A DNA stretch of 64,000 nucleotides from Chloroflexota bacterium (GTDB lineage Bacteria > Chloroflexota > Anaerolineae > Anaerolineales > Villigracilaceae): assembly GCA_016234555.1 (NCBI GenBank), contig JACRBJ010000008.1:1-64000 (forward strand). Reading direction: 5' to 3'. How positions within the stretch are numbered: position 1 is the first letter of the stretch; each line of letters begins with the position of its first letter. Of the stretch, positions 15,146 through 23,725 are shown one piece after another. Both the position numbers and the translations under genes were made by a program. A model generated the notes under the pieces. It was not told where the DNA came from and did not search any database. It worked only from the letters and a program-made list of their open reading frames with translations.

Positions 15146-17152
15146 ATGAATTTGAGCTACAGAAAAGACATCGACGGACTGCGCGCAATCTCGGTCCTGG
15201 CAGTCCTGTTCAATCATGCAGGAATTAGCTGGTTCTCCGGCGGCTACATCGGCGTGGACATATTCTTCGTGATCTCCGGCTACCTGATTACATCCATCAT
15301 CTTCAGGGAAATCCAGTCCAACCAGTTCTCCCTGATACGATTCTATGAAAGAAGAATCCGCCGCATCCTGCCCGCTTTGCTGGGATTATTGGTCTTCACG
15401 GTCACCGCATGTGCCATGCTCTACGACCATGATACCGAGAAATTCAAGGAGTTCGGAAAAAGCGTCATCGCAACTGCCTTGTTTGTTTCAAACATCAATT
15501 TCTGGAAGGAAGCTGGTTATTTCAGCGCCCCCTCTCAACTGAAACCCCTCCTGCATACCTGGTCGCTTGCGGTGGAGGAACAGTTCTACATACTCTATCC
15601 GCTATTTATGTTCGCCATCTACCGCTACGCAAAAAAAATGGCTCCCTTCATCCTAACCGGAGTAGCCATCCTTTCCTTCGGTTTTGCCGTCTACACCACC
15701 CTCAACAACCCGTCCACCGCTTTCTACCTGTTTCACCTTCGCGCCTGGGAACTGCTCATAGGCGGCATGCTCGCCCTGAATTTCTTCCCCACGGAACTAG
15801 GCAAAAAGTATTCCAATCTCATTGGATTTATGGGTCTTGCCCTGACCACCGTCCCCATTTTCCTGTACACCAAGTCCACGGCTTTTCCAGGACTGGCAGC
15901 TTTGGCTCCTGTCTTGGGTGCAGTATTGATCCTCTTCAGCGGGATGGATGGAAAGTCACTGGTTGCACGGTTCCTCAGCATCTCGCCTCTCGTCTTCATC
16001 GGACAAATTTCCTATTCCCTCTACCTCTGGCACTGGCCCCTGGTCATCTTCGTGAAATATTACAAGATCACCCCCTTGACTCCCATTGAGTTAGGTCTGC
16101 TCATCCTTATGATCATCCTCATTTCGGCGCTTTCATGGCACTTCGTCGAAACACCCTTCAGGTCGAAACAATTCCTCTCCACCAAGCAGATTTTTACATT
16201 CGGTGCTAGCACGATGGTTCTGATGCTCATGGCGGGTGTAACCGTATACGGGCTTAATGATTTTCTCTCGGTGGTGAGTGGTAGAGAACCAGCAAACGAG
16301 AACAAAAAAGGGGAAGTTTGGAAATTAACAAAATGCAATATCAACTATACAGACAACCCAACAGCTCTTACTCCTTGCGACATAGGTGAAAAATCTAAAA
16401 TTCCCTCATTCATGATTATGGGGGACTCGCATTCTCCAAGTTACGGGAAAGCCATTCACACTTCTGCGGTCAAGAACAACATCTCAGGATTATTAACATA
16501 TGCCCAGATGTGCCCAACTCTGCTTGATATGGCTCCCGTTCCCCGAAGAGGTGACGTACCCTGTGTTAAATATAATCATATGGCAATCTCATTTATACAA
16601 GAACACCCGGAAATAAAAACGGTAATTCTCGCAGCCCGATGGACATTATGGCTTGAGGAATCCGGGTATGGCGATCTGGAACAGGGATATGAAGGGTATC
16701 ACGTCGTAGACACTATTAATGAGAGCCCGCCAGATGCAAGCAACGAGTATTTGTTTACGCTTGGATTGGAACGGACAATCAAAGCACTTACAAAAATGGA
16801 CCGCCAAGTGGTGATAATCGCCCCACTACCGGAAATTGGTTACGATGTGCCTTCCGCAAACTATGTTGCCAACCGTACCGGACGCGACATCAATGCGCTC
16901 ATCGCCCCCACCCTGGATGAGTATCTTTCCCGTAATCAAAGGACGTTTGCGATTCTCGAGGCCTTTAAACAGGAGTATGGAATTCAACTCATTGAACCAT
17001 GGAAGATGCTATGTGTAGACGGAAAATGTCGTGTGGCAGTTAATGGCATTCCCCTTTACGGTGACGACGATCACTTATCCATTTTCGGATCCGAGCTAAT
17101 CTCCCCGATTTTTGACCCATTATTTGCAGCCATAAAAGACGCAAACAAATAA
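15146..17152 (+). CDS. OafA-like membrane acyltransferase (AT3-SGNH), copy 1
   Basis: 668 aa. The N-terminal ~370 residues are an acyltransferase-3 domain with about 10-11 transmembrane helices, starting YRKDIDGLRAISVLAVL with the catalytic-type histidine in FNHAG. The C-terminal ~250 residues are an extracytoplasmic SGNH hydrolase-like domain with GDSHSPSYG (nucleophile Ser) and DDDHLSIFGS (Asp-His pair). Such fusions O-acetylate peptidoglycan, O-antigen or exopolysaccharide, carrying acyl groups across the membrane. The next gene is a paralogue in the same orientation. AAGGG lies about 11 bases before the ATG. Confidence 0.93.
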   Translation: MNLSYRKDIDGLRAISVLAVLFNHAGISWFSGGYIGVDIFFVISGYLITSIIFREIQSNQFSLIRFYERRIRRILPALLGLLVFTVTACAMLYDHDTEKFKEFGKSVIATALFVSNINFWKEAGYFSAPSQLKPLLHTWSLAVEEQFYILYPLFMFAIYRYAKKMAPFILTGVAILSFGFAVYTTLNNPSTAFYLFHLRAWELLIGGMLALNFFPTELGKKYSNLIGFMGLALTTVPIFLYTKSTAFPGLAALAPVLGAVLILFSGMDGKSLVARFLSISPLVFIGQISYSLYLWHWPLVIFVKYYKITPLTPIELGLLILMIILISALSWHFVETPFRSKQFLSTKQIFTFGASTMVLMLMAGVTVYGLNDFLSVVSGREPANENKKGEVWKLTKCNINYTDNPTALTPCDIGEKSKIPSFMIMGDSHSPSYGKAIHTSAVKNNISGLLTYAQMCPTLLDMAPVPRRGDVPCVKYNHMAISFIQEHPEIKTVILAARWTLWLEESGYGDLEQGYEGYHVVDTINESPPDASNEYLFTLGLERTIKALTKMDRQVVIIAPLPEIGYDVPSANYVANRTGRDINALIAPTLDEYLSRNQRTFAILEAFKQEYGIQLIEPWKMLCVDGKCRVAVNGIPLYGDDDHLSIFGSELISPIFDPLFAAIKDANK

Positions 17153-17329
17153 AAACAACATTTTATTGTCGTGCATCACAACGAAAACGCCCTATCAAGA
17201 TAGGCAAAATGCAAGGAAACCACCTGACGCACAAATCCTGATGACAGCAAAAAATATCCCCACAGTATATTGGCAGCAAAACTTAGACATGAAGTTAGAA
17301 CTCAACAACTTTGCAAAGGTACACATAGT

Positions 17330-19321
17330 ATGAATTTGAGCTACAGAAAAGACATCGACGGACTGCGTGCAATTTCGGTCCTGGCAGTCCTGTTCAATCA
17401 CGCGGGAATTGGTTGGTTCTCCGGCGGCTACATCGGCGTGGACATATTCTTCGTCATTTCCGGCTACCTGATTACTTCAATCATTTATAGGGAAATCCAG
17501 TCCAACCAGTTTTCCCTGATACGGTTCTATGAAAGAAGAATCCGCCGCATCCTGTCCGCCCTGCTGGGCGTGCTGGTCTTCACCGTCGCCGCATGTGCCG
17601 TGCTCTACAACGCCGAGAAATTCAAGGACTTTGGCAAAAGCGTCATCGCAACCGCGCTGTTCGTCTCCAACATCAATTTCTGGAAGGAAGCCGGGTATTT
17701 CGATGGTCCTTCACAACTGAAGCCCCTCCTGCATACCTGGTCACTTGCGGTGGAGGAGCAGTTCTACATCTTCTACCCGCTGTTCATGTTCGTGATCTAC
17801 CGCTACGCCAGGAAGCTGGCTCCCTTCATCCTGACGGGAACAGCCATCCTGTCGTTTGGATTCGCCGTCCACACCACGCTCAACAACCCGTCCACCGCTT
17901 TCTACCTCTCCCACCTGCGTGCCTGGGAACTGCTCATCGGCGGCATGCTCGCTCTGAACTTCTGCCCAGCTCTGCTGGGCAGAAAATATTCCAACCTCAT
18001 CGGGCTTGCCGGTCTCGCCTTGACCACAGTCCCGATCTTCCTGTACACAGAGTCCACGACGTTCCCGGGGCTGGCGGCTTTGGCACCTGTGCTGGGTGCA
18101 GCGTTGATACTGTTCAGTGGGACGGATGGCAAATCGCTGGTCGCGCGGTTCCTCAGCATCTCGCCTCTCGTCTTCATCGGGCAAATCTCCTATTCCCTCT
18201 ACCTCTGGCACTGGCCCCTGATCATCTTTGTCAAGTATTACATGATTACCCCAATGATGCCCGTCGAATTGGGGCTGCTCATTGTCCTGACCATCCTTAT
18301 TTCCGCACTTTCATGGCGCTTTGTGGAAACGCCGTTCAGATCGAAGCAGTTCCTCTCCACCAGACAGATTTTCGCGTTTGGCGTCAGCGGAATGATGTTG
18401 ATGCTCATGGCGGGTGGAACCATTTTTTATTATCAGGGTTTCCCCGAACGCTTGGGACTCAAAGCCCTAGCAAAGGATGACAAAAAGGATACCTGGCTCT
18501 TCGAAGAATGCAATATCAACTCCGCCGATAACGTAAAAGCCATCATACCCTGCAAGGTGGGAGACAAAACACAGACGCCATCCTTCATAATCCTGGGAGA
18601 CTCCCATGTTCCCACCTATGGCAAAGCCGTTCACTATTCCGCAGCGAAGAATGGCGTTTCAGGAATATTAACTTATGCCAATGGTTGTCCAACCTTACTG
18701 GACATGGTGCGCCATCCTGCATACGGCGATGTATCCTGCGTCGAATACAACCACATGGCGCTGTCTTACCTCAAGGAGCATCCTGAAATCCATACGACCA
18801 TTCTTGCGAGTCGATGGACGATCTGGGTAGAAGGAACCTTATACAAGCAGGAAGGAGGAAAAAATCCCTATCTCACCGACGCACTCAATGAGGCTCCTGC
18901 AAATGCAAGCGAGGAATACCTATTTACCCTCGGTTTGGAACGAACCATAAAAGCCATTTTGGAATTGGATCGAAATTTGATTTTAGTCGCGCCATTGCCG
19001 GAGATCGGGTATGATGTGCCGTCAGCTAATTTCATTGCCAGCCAGACTGGGCGTGATATTAATAAGGTCATTGCTCCATCATTGGAGGAATTTTCGATAA
19101 GAAATAAAAAAACCTTTGCCATTTTCAATTCGTTCAAGGAAAAATATGGGATTCAAATCATCGAACCCTGGAAGATTCTTTGCGTGAAGGAACAATGCCG
19201 TGTGGCAATCGATGGAACCTCACTTTATAGAGATGATGATCATTTATCCATTTTCGGTTCCGAACTAATCGCCCCCAGTTTCGATCCGTTGTTCGAGACC
19301 ATAAAGCAGGCGAACAAATAA
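17330..19321 (+). CDS. OafA-like membrane acyltransferase (AT3-SGNH), copy 2
   Basis: 663 aa from ATG 17330; an upstream in-frame start at 17270 is not conserved with copy 1. It is a close tandem paralogue: the first ~370 residues are nearly identical to copy 1, while the SGNH half has diverged in many positions but keeps GDSHVPTYG and RDDDHLSIFGS. Even the ~15 bases before the ATG match between copies. A conserved acyl-transfer domain with a divergent SGNH domain suggests different acceptor specificity. Its stop is one base from the next ATG. Confidence 0.93.
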   Translation: MNLSYRKDIDGLRAISVLAVLFNHAGIGWFSGGYIGVDIFFVISGYLITSIIYREIQSNQFSLIRFYERRIRRILSALLGVLVFTVAACAVLYNAEKFKDFGKSVIATALFVSNINFWKEAGYFDGPSQLKPLLHTWSLAVEEQFYIFYPLFMFVIYRYARKLAPFILTGTAILSFGFAVHTTLNNPSTAFYLSHLRAWELLIGGMLALNFCPALLGRKYSNLIGLAGLALTTVPIFLYTESTTFPGLAALAPVLGAALILFSGTDGKSLVARFLSISPLVFIGQISYSLYLWHWPLIIFVKYYMITPMMPVELGLLIVLTILISALSWRFVETPFRSKQFLSTRQIFAFGVSGMMLMLMAGGTIFYYQGFPERLGLKALAKDDKKDTWLFEECNINSADNVKAIIPCKVGDKTQTPSFIILGDSHVPTYGKAVHYSAAKNGVSGILTYANGCPTLLDMVRHPAYGDVSCVEYNHMALSYLKEHPEIHTTILASRWTIWVEGTLYKQEGGKNPYLTDALNEAPANASEEYLFTLGLERTIKAILELDRNLILVAPLPEIGYDVPSANFIASQTGRDINKVIAPSLEEFSIRNKKTFAIFNSFKEKYGIQIIEPWKILCVKEQCRVAIDGTSLYRDDDHLSIFGSELIAPSFDPLFETIKQANK

Positions 19322-19322
19322 C

Positions 19323-19949
19323 ATGCCACTTCTCCTCCTCATTCGTCACGGCGAAAACGATTATGTCAAGACAGGCAAACTGGCTGGCAGGCTGCCCGGG
19401 GTGCACCTCAACCAGCGCGGACAGGATCAGGCTCGGGCGTTGGGCGAAGCTCTCAAGGATGTGCCACTCAAAGCCATTTATTCCAGTCCGCTGGATAGAG
19501 CAATGGAAACAGCCGCGCCGATTGCATCCGCTCGCGGGTTGGAGATCATCCCCGAACCTGACTTGATGGAAGTAAATGTCGGCAAGTGGCAGGGGAAATC
19601 AGTGAAAGTTTTACGCTTGATGAAAGTCTGGAAAATCGTACAGAATTCCCCTTCACGGTTTCGCTTTCCAGAAGGCGAGTCGTTCCCTGAAATGCAAACC
19701 CGCATCACAGGCGCGTTGGAGCGGATTACCAAAAAGCACAACAAGCCACAGGATATTGTGGCAGTGGTTTTTCATTCCGACCCGATCAAGCTGACAGTGG
19801 CGCATTTCCTCGGGATGCCGCTCGACCACTTTCAACGGCTGGGCTGCGACACAGGCTCGTTGACCGCAATGTACATCAGCGAGTCAGGGGCAAATCTGGT
19901 CAAGTTGAACCAGCGTCCGCCGTTTGAGTTTTTGCAGAAGGGAAAATAA
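19323..19949 (+). CDS. Histidine phosphatase family protein
   Basis: 208 aa. The phosphohistidine motif LLIRHGEND is at residues 5-13, with the second half LNQRGQDQARALGEAL, SSPLDRAMETAAPI, and the distal histidine in VVFHSDPIKL. It belongs to the phosphoglycerate-mutase/acid phosphatase superfamily; the broad substrate range means the substrate is unknown. It starts one base after the acyltransferase and overlaps the Smr gene by one base (TAATG), so the cluster is an operon. Confidence 0.9.
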   Translation: MPLLLLIRHGENDYVKTGKLAGRLPGVHLNQRGQDQARALGEALKDVPLKAIYSSPLDRAMETAAPIASARGLEIIPEPDLMEVNVGKWQGKSVKVLRLMKVWKIVQNSPSRFRFPEGESFPEMQTRITGALERITKKHNKPQDIVAVVFHSDPIKLTVAHFLGMPLDHFQRLGCDTGSLTAMYISESGANLVKLNQRPPFEFLQKGK

Positions 19950-20203
19950 TGGCAAAGCTCAAACTTGACCTGCATGAAATTTATAACCGAGGATACGAGA
20001 TAGATAAGGAACTCAACCGCATTGTGGAAGAGGCGCTTGACCGAAAAATCGAGCTGGTGGAGATCATCCCTGGCAAGGGAAGCGGGCAGCTCAAGAAGAA
20101 GGTCTTGCGGTTTCTAAATCAGGGACACATCAAAAAGTTGTATCACCGCGTCGAAAAGGATGATAAAAACTTCGGGCGGATTTTCATCCACTTCAAATTC
20201 TAA
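19949..20203 (+). CDS. Smr-domain protein, small MutS-related
   Basis: 84 aa, a stand-alone Smr domain. KLDLHEIYNRGYEIDKEL carries the LDLH motif and IIPGKGSGQLKKKVLRFL carries the (H/P)GKGxG loop typical of Smr nucleases, which nick branched or structured nucleic acids. The usual histidine of HGxG is replaced by Pro (PGKGSG). It is translationally coupled to the phosphatase gene. Confidence 0.85.
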   Translation: MAKLKLDLHEIYNRGYEIDKELNRIVEEALDRKIELVEIIPGKGSGQLKKKVLRFLNQGHIKKLYHRVEKDDKNFGRIFIHFKF

Positions 20204-20236
20204 AAAGCAGGTCATGTGTTGCGCGTGACCTGCTTT
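20204..20236. terminator. Bidirectional terminator between convergent genes
   Basis: AAAGCAGGTCA (20204-20214) and TGACCTGCTTT (20226-20236) form a perfect 11-bp stem with A-tract and T-tract flanks, placed precisely between the Smr stop and the stop of the GCS2-M20 gene. Confidence 0.85.
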
Positions 20237-20239
20237 GAT

Positions 20240-23062
20240 TTACTTCCACAACTTCGCCAGTTCGTTCAGCGACTTGTAATACGGCTCGATGCTGGGGATG
20301 TAATGCCGCTCATCTTTTGCATGTGGACCAATGCCCGTCTGTCCCCATACGACAGCTTGTCCGCCTGGAGCGAACCTTGCGCTGGTGCCTGGGAGTTTTC
20401 GTCCAATCCTCGGCTCTTCACCTGAGACGTTCTTCACCGATTGGATCAACGCCAATAGCGCGGGATTTTGCTTGTCGCATGCCACGCCATTTTCCATCAC
20501 GTTCATGCGGAGTTCGAGTCCGTTTACCTCGCAGTAGGCAAGGACTTCATCCTTCATCTTGAAAGTGTCGTCCTGCGGAATGGGGCGAATTTCCACGCCG
20601 AGGACTCCTTCCGCCGCGGTGACGTTGTACACACCAACCGTACCAACATTGATGAATGGGAACTTCGCTTGTGACTGCCAGCCGTCGGACGATTTCAGCG
20701 TGAGGTGTTTGGCAAAGATTTCACTTAGGGCAGAGCGGGCGGTGATCAATCTCTCGCTCAGGTCACCCGTGCCAGCCAGTCCGCTGTGACCTTTTGCCCC
20801 GTGCGCAACTACGTCAAAGCGCATAACACCACGATTTTCGACGCAGATTTCGCCGAAGAGTTCACTACCTTTTTCACCTGTCCGCTCGCCTGCGATGAAC
20901 AATGCGGGTTCGTAAGGGTGACCCGACGGGTCGCCTAAATCCTTCAACACATACGGCGTGCCCCAGGCTTCGGCTTCGCCGTTCTCTTCGTTACCGACTA
21001 GCATCAGTGCCACGTTGGGGCACGGCGACGCCGTGCCCTTACGAACCATGTCCTTCATCCAAACCATGTAGGTTGCGACGACGGTCTTCATATCCGCCGC
21101 ACCGCGTCCCCAGAGATAATCACCGTCTATTCTTGGAGTGAACTGGGAATCATCAGGTTCAGGCTCAACTACATCGAAGTGACCTGTCAGCAAAATCGGC
21201 GACTTTTGACCTTCGACCTTCGACTCAGGGAATGTCGCATACACCGCAGGATACTTCCCATCGTAATACTTGACATCCAAGCCAGCATTCCGCAGATAAT
21301 CATCCACCAAAGAGCCCGCGCGATGAACTTCGTCCAGCCGCTCGTCGGGGCAAGCTGTGACCGACGGGATGCGAATCAACTGTTGGGCGAGGTCGAGGAT
21401 TTCGCTGGTCTTGTCGGGATACGAAACTTCGATCACCGCCTGCGTGCGCGAACGGAATTGAATTGGCGCGTTGGGAATCTCCCGTGCCGAGTCGCGTCCG
21501 CGTTGGAGGAATTCCGCGATCTTCACTGACTCTTCGCCGAGCGAACCATATTCCACGGCGATGCGTTCCACATCCGCCTTGACCTGCGCCTCGCGCTCGA
21601 AGTGAAGTTCCTTCAAAACCTCCAGCGGGACTTCGCTGTTTTCGTCCACTTCGGTTTGCAGGCGGGCGCGCATCTTCTCAGCGGTGTTGCGCGCTCCATC
21701 CGCCATCTCAACCAGCGGCGTAAGGTCAGCCCACAGGTTCAAGGCTTCAGCCAGCGGCTTGAGTTCGTTCAACGTCGACTTGAGAAATTCGCGCATGGCA
21801 ATCGGCTTCCCCGTGAACGGGTTGGCGATCTCGGCGCGCATTCCGTGTTGGGCGGCGAGGTTTTCATTGGCGCGGGCGCGGGTGATGTCTTCACGGTCAT
21901 AGCGGAAGGCGCGCGCAAACTGCGGGTCGGAATAAATCCGCAGGAGCAGGAGATGCTTGAAGGTCAGGTTGGCGATGTCGAGATCGAGGCTGTGACCGCC
22001 TTCGTCGGTGCGGACTTCCACCCGACCCATCGGGAGGTTGATTCGCGCCATCAGGTTTTGTCTTTCGATTTGGAGCGCCATCTCTTCGGGAGGTGTGGAC
22101 TGCCCCGCCGCAAACAAGCCGCGCTTGTACAACGCTGTGAGCTGATCGCTGGTCGTCGAGATGATCCTCTCGACGGGGTCAGCAAACGAGCGCGCGCGGA
22201 CTGGAGTCCAGTTGTTGTTGCCAAAGCGGATTCCAGTGCGGACAAGGTCATAGGAAATTTGCAGGTAATCGTTGTACGAGCGATACAGGTCGGGGAGGTC
22301 GATCGCGGGCGGATTGGGGAAGGTCATGTTGCGGACGGAGTCGAACTCGGTCAGCACCACCATTGCATGTCCGTCCCTGACCTGGGCTTTCATCGGGGTC
22401 GAAGCGTTGGTCGCAATGAAGAGCGCAGAAAAGGCGCGCAACAATCGCGTGGCGGTGATGTAAAACTCGGATTTGAAATCGTCGAGATGTTTGCCGCTGC
22501 GCTCGCGGGCGGGCAGGTGCATAAAGTCCCAGGCGAAGAGCGGGTCGGGCAGAGACAGGTTGGCATGGATGCCCGTGGTGGCAAGCGACTCGCCGTACAG
22601 GTCGACGCATTTTTCGAGATAACGGCGCTTGGCGATTCCCCAACTGCCTGGGACGGAACCATGCCCAACATCGGTCAGGTAGAGCAGGTTGCCATGCCAG
22701 TAATAGAGCCGTTCCCCAAAGGTGGAGCCTGCCTTGTGCAGGGCGTTGATGAGGGCGGCTTCCATCAGGCGGGCTTCGTAAATCGCGCCGCGCGGATGGT
22801 AATACGGGCGCGTCGCCCATTCGATCATCCAGTGGAAGACTTCCAACTGGCTAAATTGCTTCTGCCACGGCGGAATGCACTCGGCACGCAGGTAATCCAC
22901 AAAGGACTGCTGGTTGGGACCCGCGCCCACGTTCAACAGCGGACGCAGGTTTTCATCGAGCATGTTCCATTCCTGCTCGAAACCGCTGAGTCCACCTTCA
23001 GGTTTCTCCTTGATGGATTGTTCAAGGGCGAGATGATATTTGTCGGCAAATTTTTGAGGCAT
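20240..23062 (-). CDS. Fusion of a glutamate-cysteine-ligase-like (GCS2) domain and an M20 metallopeptidase
   Basis: 940 aa. Residues ~1-540 resemble GCS2-type carboxylate-amine ligases (FEQEWNML, FHWMIEWATRPYYH, TGIHANLSLPDPL, RINLPMGRVEVRTDEGG). Residues ~552-940 are a complete M20 dizinc peptidase: H628-x-D630 (TGHFDVVEP), D657 (GRGAADMK), E692-E693 (VGNEENGE), GHSG and a C-terminal PHAKDERH. One half would form and the other split an amide bond, so the pair may rework gamma-glutamyl compounds; this is inference. Two palindromic repeats lie inside the M20 coding region. CAGGA precedes the ATG. The upstream neighbour is an unrelated membrane protein. Confidence 0.85.
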   Translation of the reverse strand: MPQKFADKYHLALEQSIKEKPEGGLSGFEQEWNMLDENLRPLLNVGAGPNQQSFVDYLRAECIPPWQKQFSQLEVFHWMIEWATRPYYHPRGAIYEARLMEAALINALHKAGSTFGERLYYWHGNLLYLTDVGHGSVPGSWGIAKRRYLEKCVDLYGESLATTGIHANLSLPDPLFAWDFMHLPARERSGKHLDDFKSEFYITATRLLRAFSALFIATNASTPMKAQVRDGHAMVVLTEFDSVRNMTFPNPPAIDLPDLYRSYNDYLQISYDLVRTGIRFGNNNWTPVRARSFADPVERIISTTSDQLTALYKRGLFAAGQSTPPEEMALQIERQNLMARINLPMGRVEVRTDEGGHSLDLDIANLTFKHLLLLRIYSDPQFARAFRYDREDITRARANENLAAQHGMRAEIANPFTGKPIAMREFLKSTLNELKPLAEALNLWADLTPLVEMADGARNTAEKMRARLQTEVDENSEVPLEVLKELHFEREAQVKADVERIAVEYGSLGEESVKIAEFLQRGRDSAREIPNAPIQFRSRTQAVIEVSYPDKTSEILDLAQQLIRIPSVTACPDERLDEVHRAGSLVDDYLRNAGLDVKYYDGKYPAVYATFPESKVEGQKSPILLTGHFDVVEPEPDDSQFTPRIDGDYLWGRGAADMKTVVATYMVWMKDMVRKGTASPCPNVALMLVGNEENGEAEAWGTPYVLKDLGDPSGHPYEPALFIAGERTGEKGSELFGEICVENRGVMRFDVVAHGAKGHSGLAGTGDLSERLITARSALSEIFAKHLTLKSSDGWQSQAKFPFINVGTVGVYNVTAAEGVLGVEIRPIPQDDTFKMKDEVLAYCEVNGLELRMNVMENGVACDKQNPALLALIQSVKNVSGEEPRIGRKLPGTSARFAPGGQAVVWGQTGIGPHAKDERHYIPSIEPYYKSLNELAKLWK
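20907..20935. repeat. Palindromic repeat inside the M20 coding sequence (copy 1)
   Basis: GGTTCGTAAGGG at 20907-20918 runs into GGGTGACCCGACGGGTCGCC, a hairpin of the form GG-GACCC-GA-CGGGTC-CC. It encodes a surface-loop-like insertion (around DLGDPSGHPYEP) in the peptidase. Confidence 0.6.
21017..21048. repeat. Palindromic repeat inside the M20 coding sequence (copy 2, inverted)
   Basis: GGGCACGGCGACGCCGTGCCC is a nearly perfect hairpin followed by CCCTTACGAACC (21037-21048), the exact reverse complement of GGTTCGTAAGGG in copy 1. It encodes the segment MVRKGTASPCPNV. Confidence 0.6.
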
Positions 23063-23137
23063 AAGATGATTCCTGTTAGTAATTGGAGATTGGTAATTAG
23101 GTACAAGGTTGGAGAAGTGAAAAAATGATTTCGAGAA

Positions 23138-23644
23138 CTACAGATTTAATTTATGATTTCGTCTAACGTGCTTTTCAATATCTGCCTTTAAAACCTCAAA
23201 ATTGCCTACGTTTAACCATAAAACAAAAGCGGGCTTCCATGAAAATCCATAGATCAAGCCATAGAGTCGGTGAAAAGGTGTTAGACCATCTACCATAACA
23301 ACATATATCCCTTGCTTCTTAACCTTCATTCCGAACAAAGGTTTCATTTGAAGAACTTTATTCCAAGGAATTCGCAGTTTTTTCCACAAGAATTCAACGA
23401 GCATACCGTCTTCATCAACTTCCAAATCTGTGTAGAAATAAGCGGCAACCAAAATACAAATAGGGGAAAAGATCAGTAATGAAACAAGTTCCAAGAGACT
23501 ATTTATTGGGACAACAGGATTCTGAAACCATTCAGTAAAGAATATAAATATAAAGAATATTGGCACGATAAAAGCAAAAACCGCAAAGACGTTTTTGAAT
23601 AATCGAACAAATTGGCTATGATGGTGTTGGCGATTCTTTTCCAT
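23138..23644 (-). CDS. Two-helix membrane protein with PH-like cytoplasmic part, uncharacterised
   Basis: About 168 aa from the ATG at 23644 (MEKNRQHHHSQF...), with GGAG 12 bases upstream; an in-frame start at 23707 is possible but lacks a site. Two hydrophobic helices (VFAVFAFIVPIFFIFIFF and LVSLLIFSPICILVAAYF) are followed by DLEVDEDGMLVEFLWKKLRIPW, the beta-strand pattern of bacterial PH (bPH) domains. The base composition is more AT-rich than its neighbours. Function unknown. Confidence 0.6.
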   Translation of the reverse strand: MEKNRQHHHSQFVRLFKNVFAVFAFIVPIFFIFIFFTEWFQNPVVPINSLLELVSLLIFSPICILVAAYFYTDLEVDEDGMLVEFLWKKLRIPWNKVLQMKPLFGMKVKKQGIYVVMVDGLTPFHRLYGLIYGFSWKPAFVLWLNVGNFEVLKADIEKHVRRNHKLNL

Positions 23645-23725
23645 GCAGTTTTTGCTCCATTGAGAGTAGAAGAGGAAAGTAAAATTTCTTTCCTCTTCCC
23701 TATTCACTATTTCTCATTCCCCAAC

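Noticed and set aside
20907..21048. Invertible DNA switch between the inverted repeats
   Set aside because: Inversion of the 118-base segment would scramble conserved catalytic residues (VGNEENGE), and no recombinase is nearby. I treat the repeats as inserted palindromes instead.
21602..23128. 508-aa plus-strand open frame
   Set aside because: It is the antisense shadow of the GCS2 half of the 940-aa gene. Its composition is Arg/His/Gly-rich with no family motif and no ribosome site.
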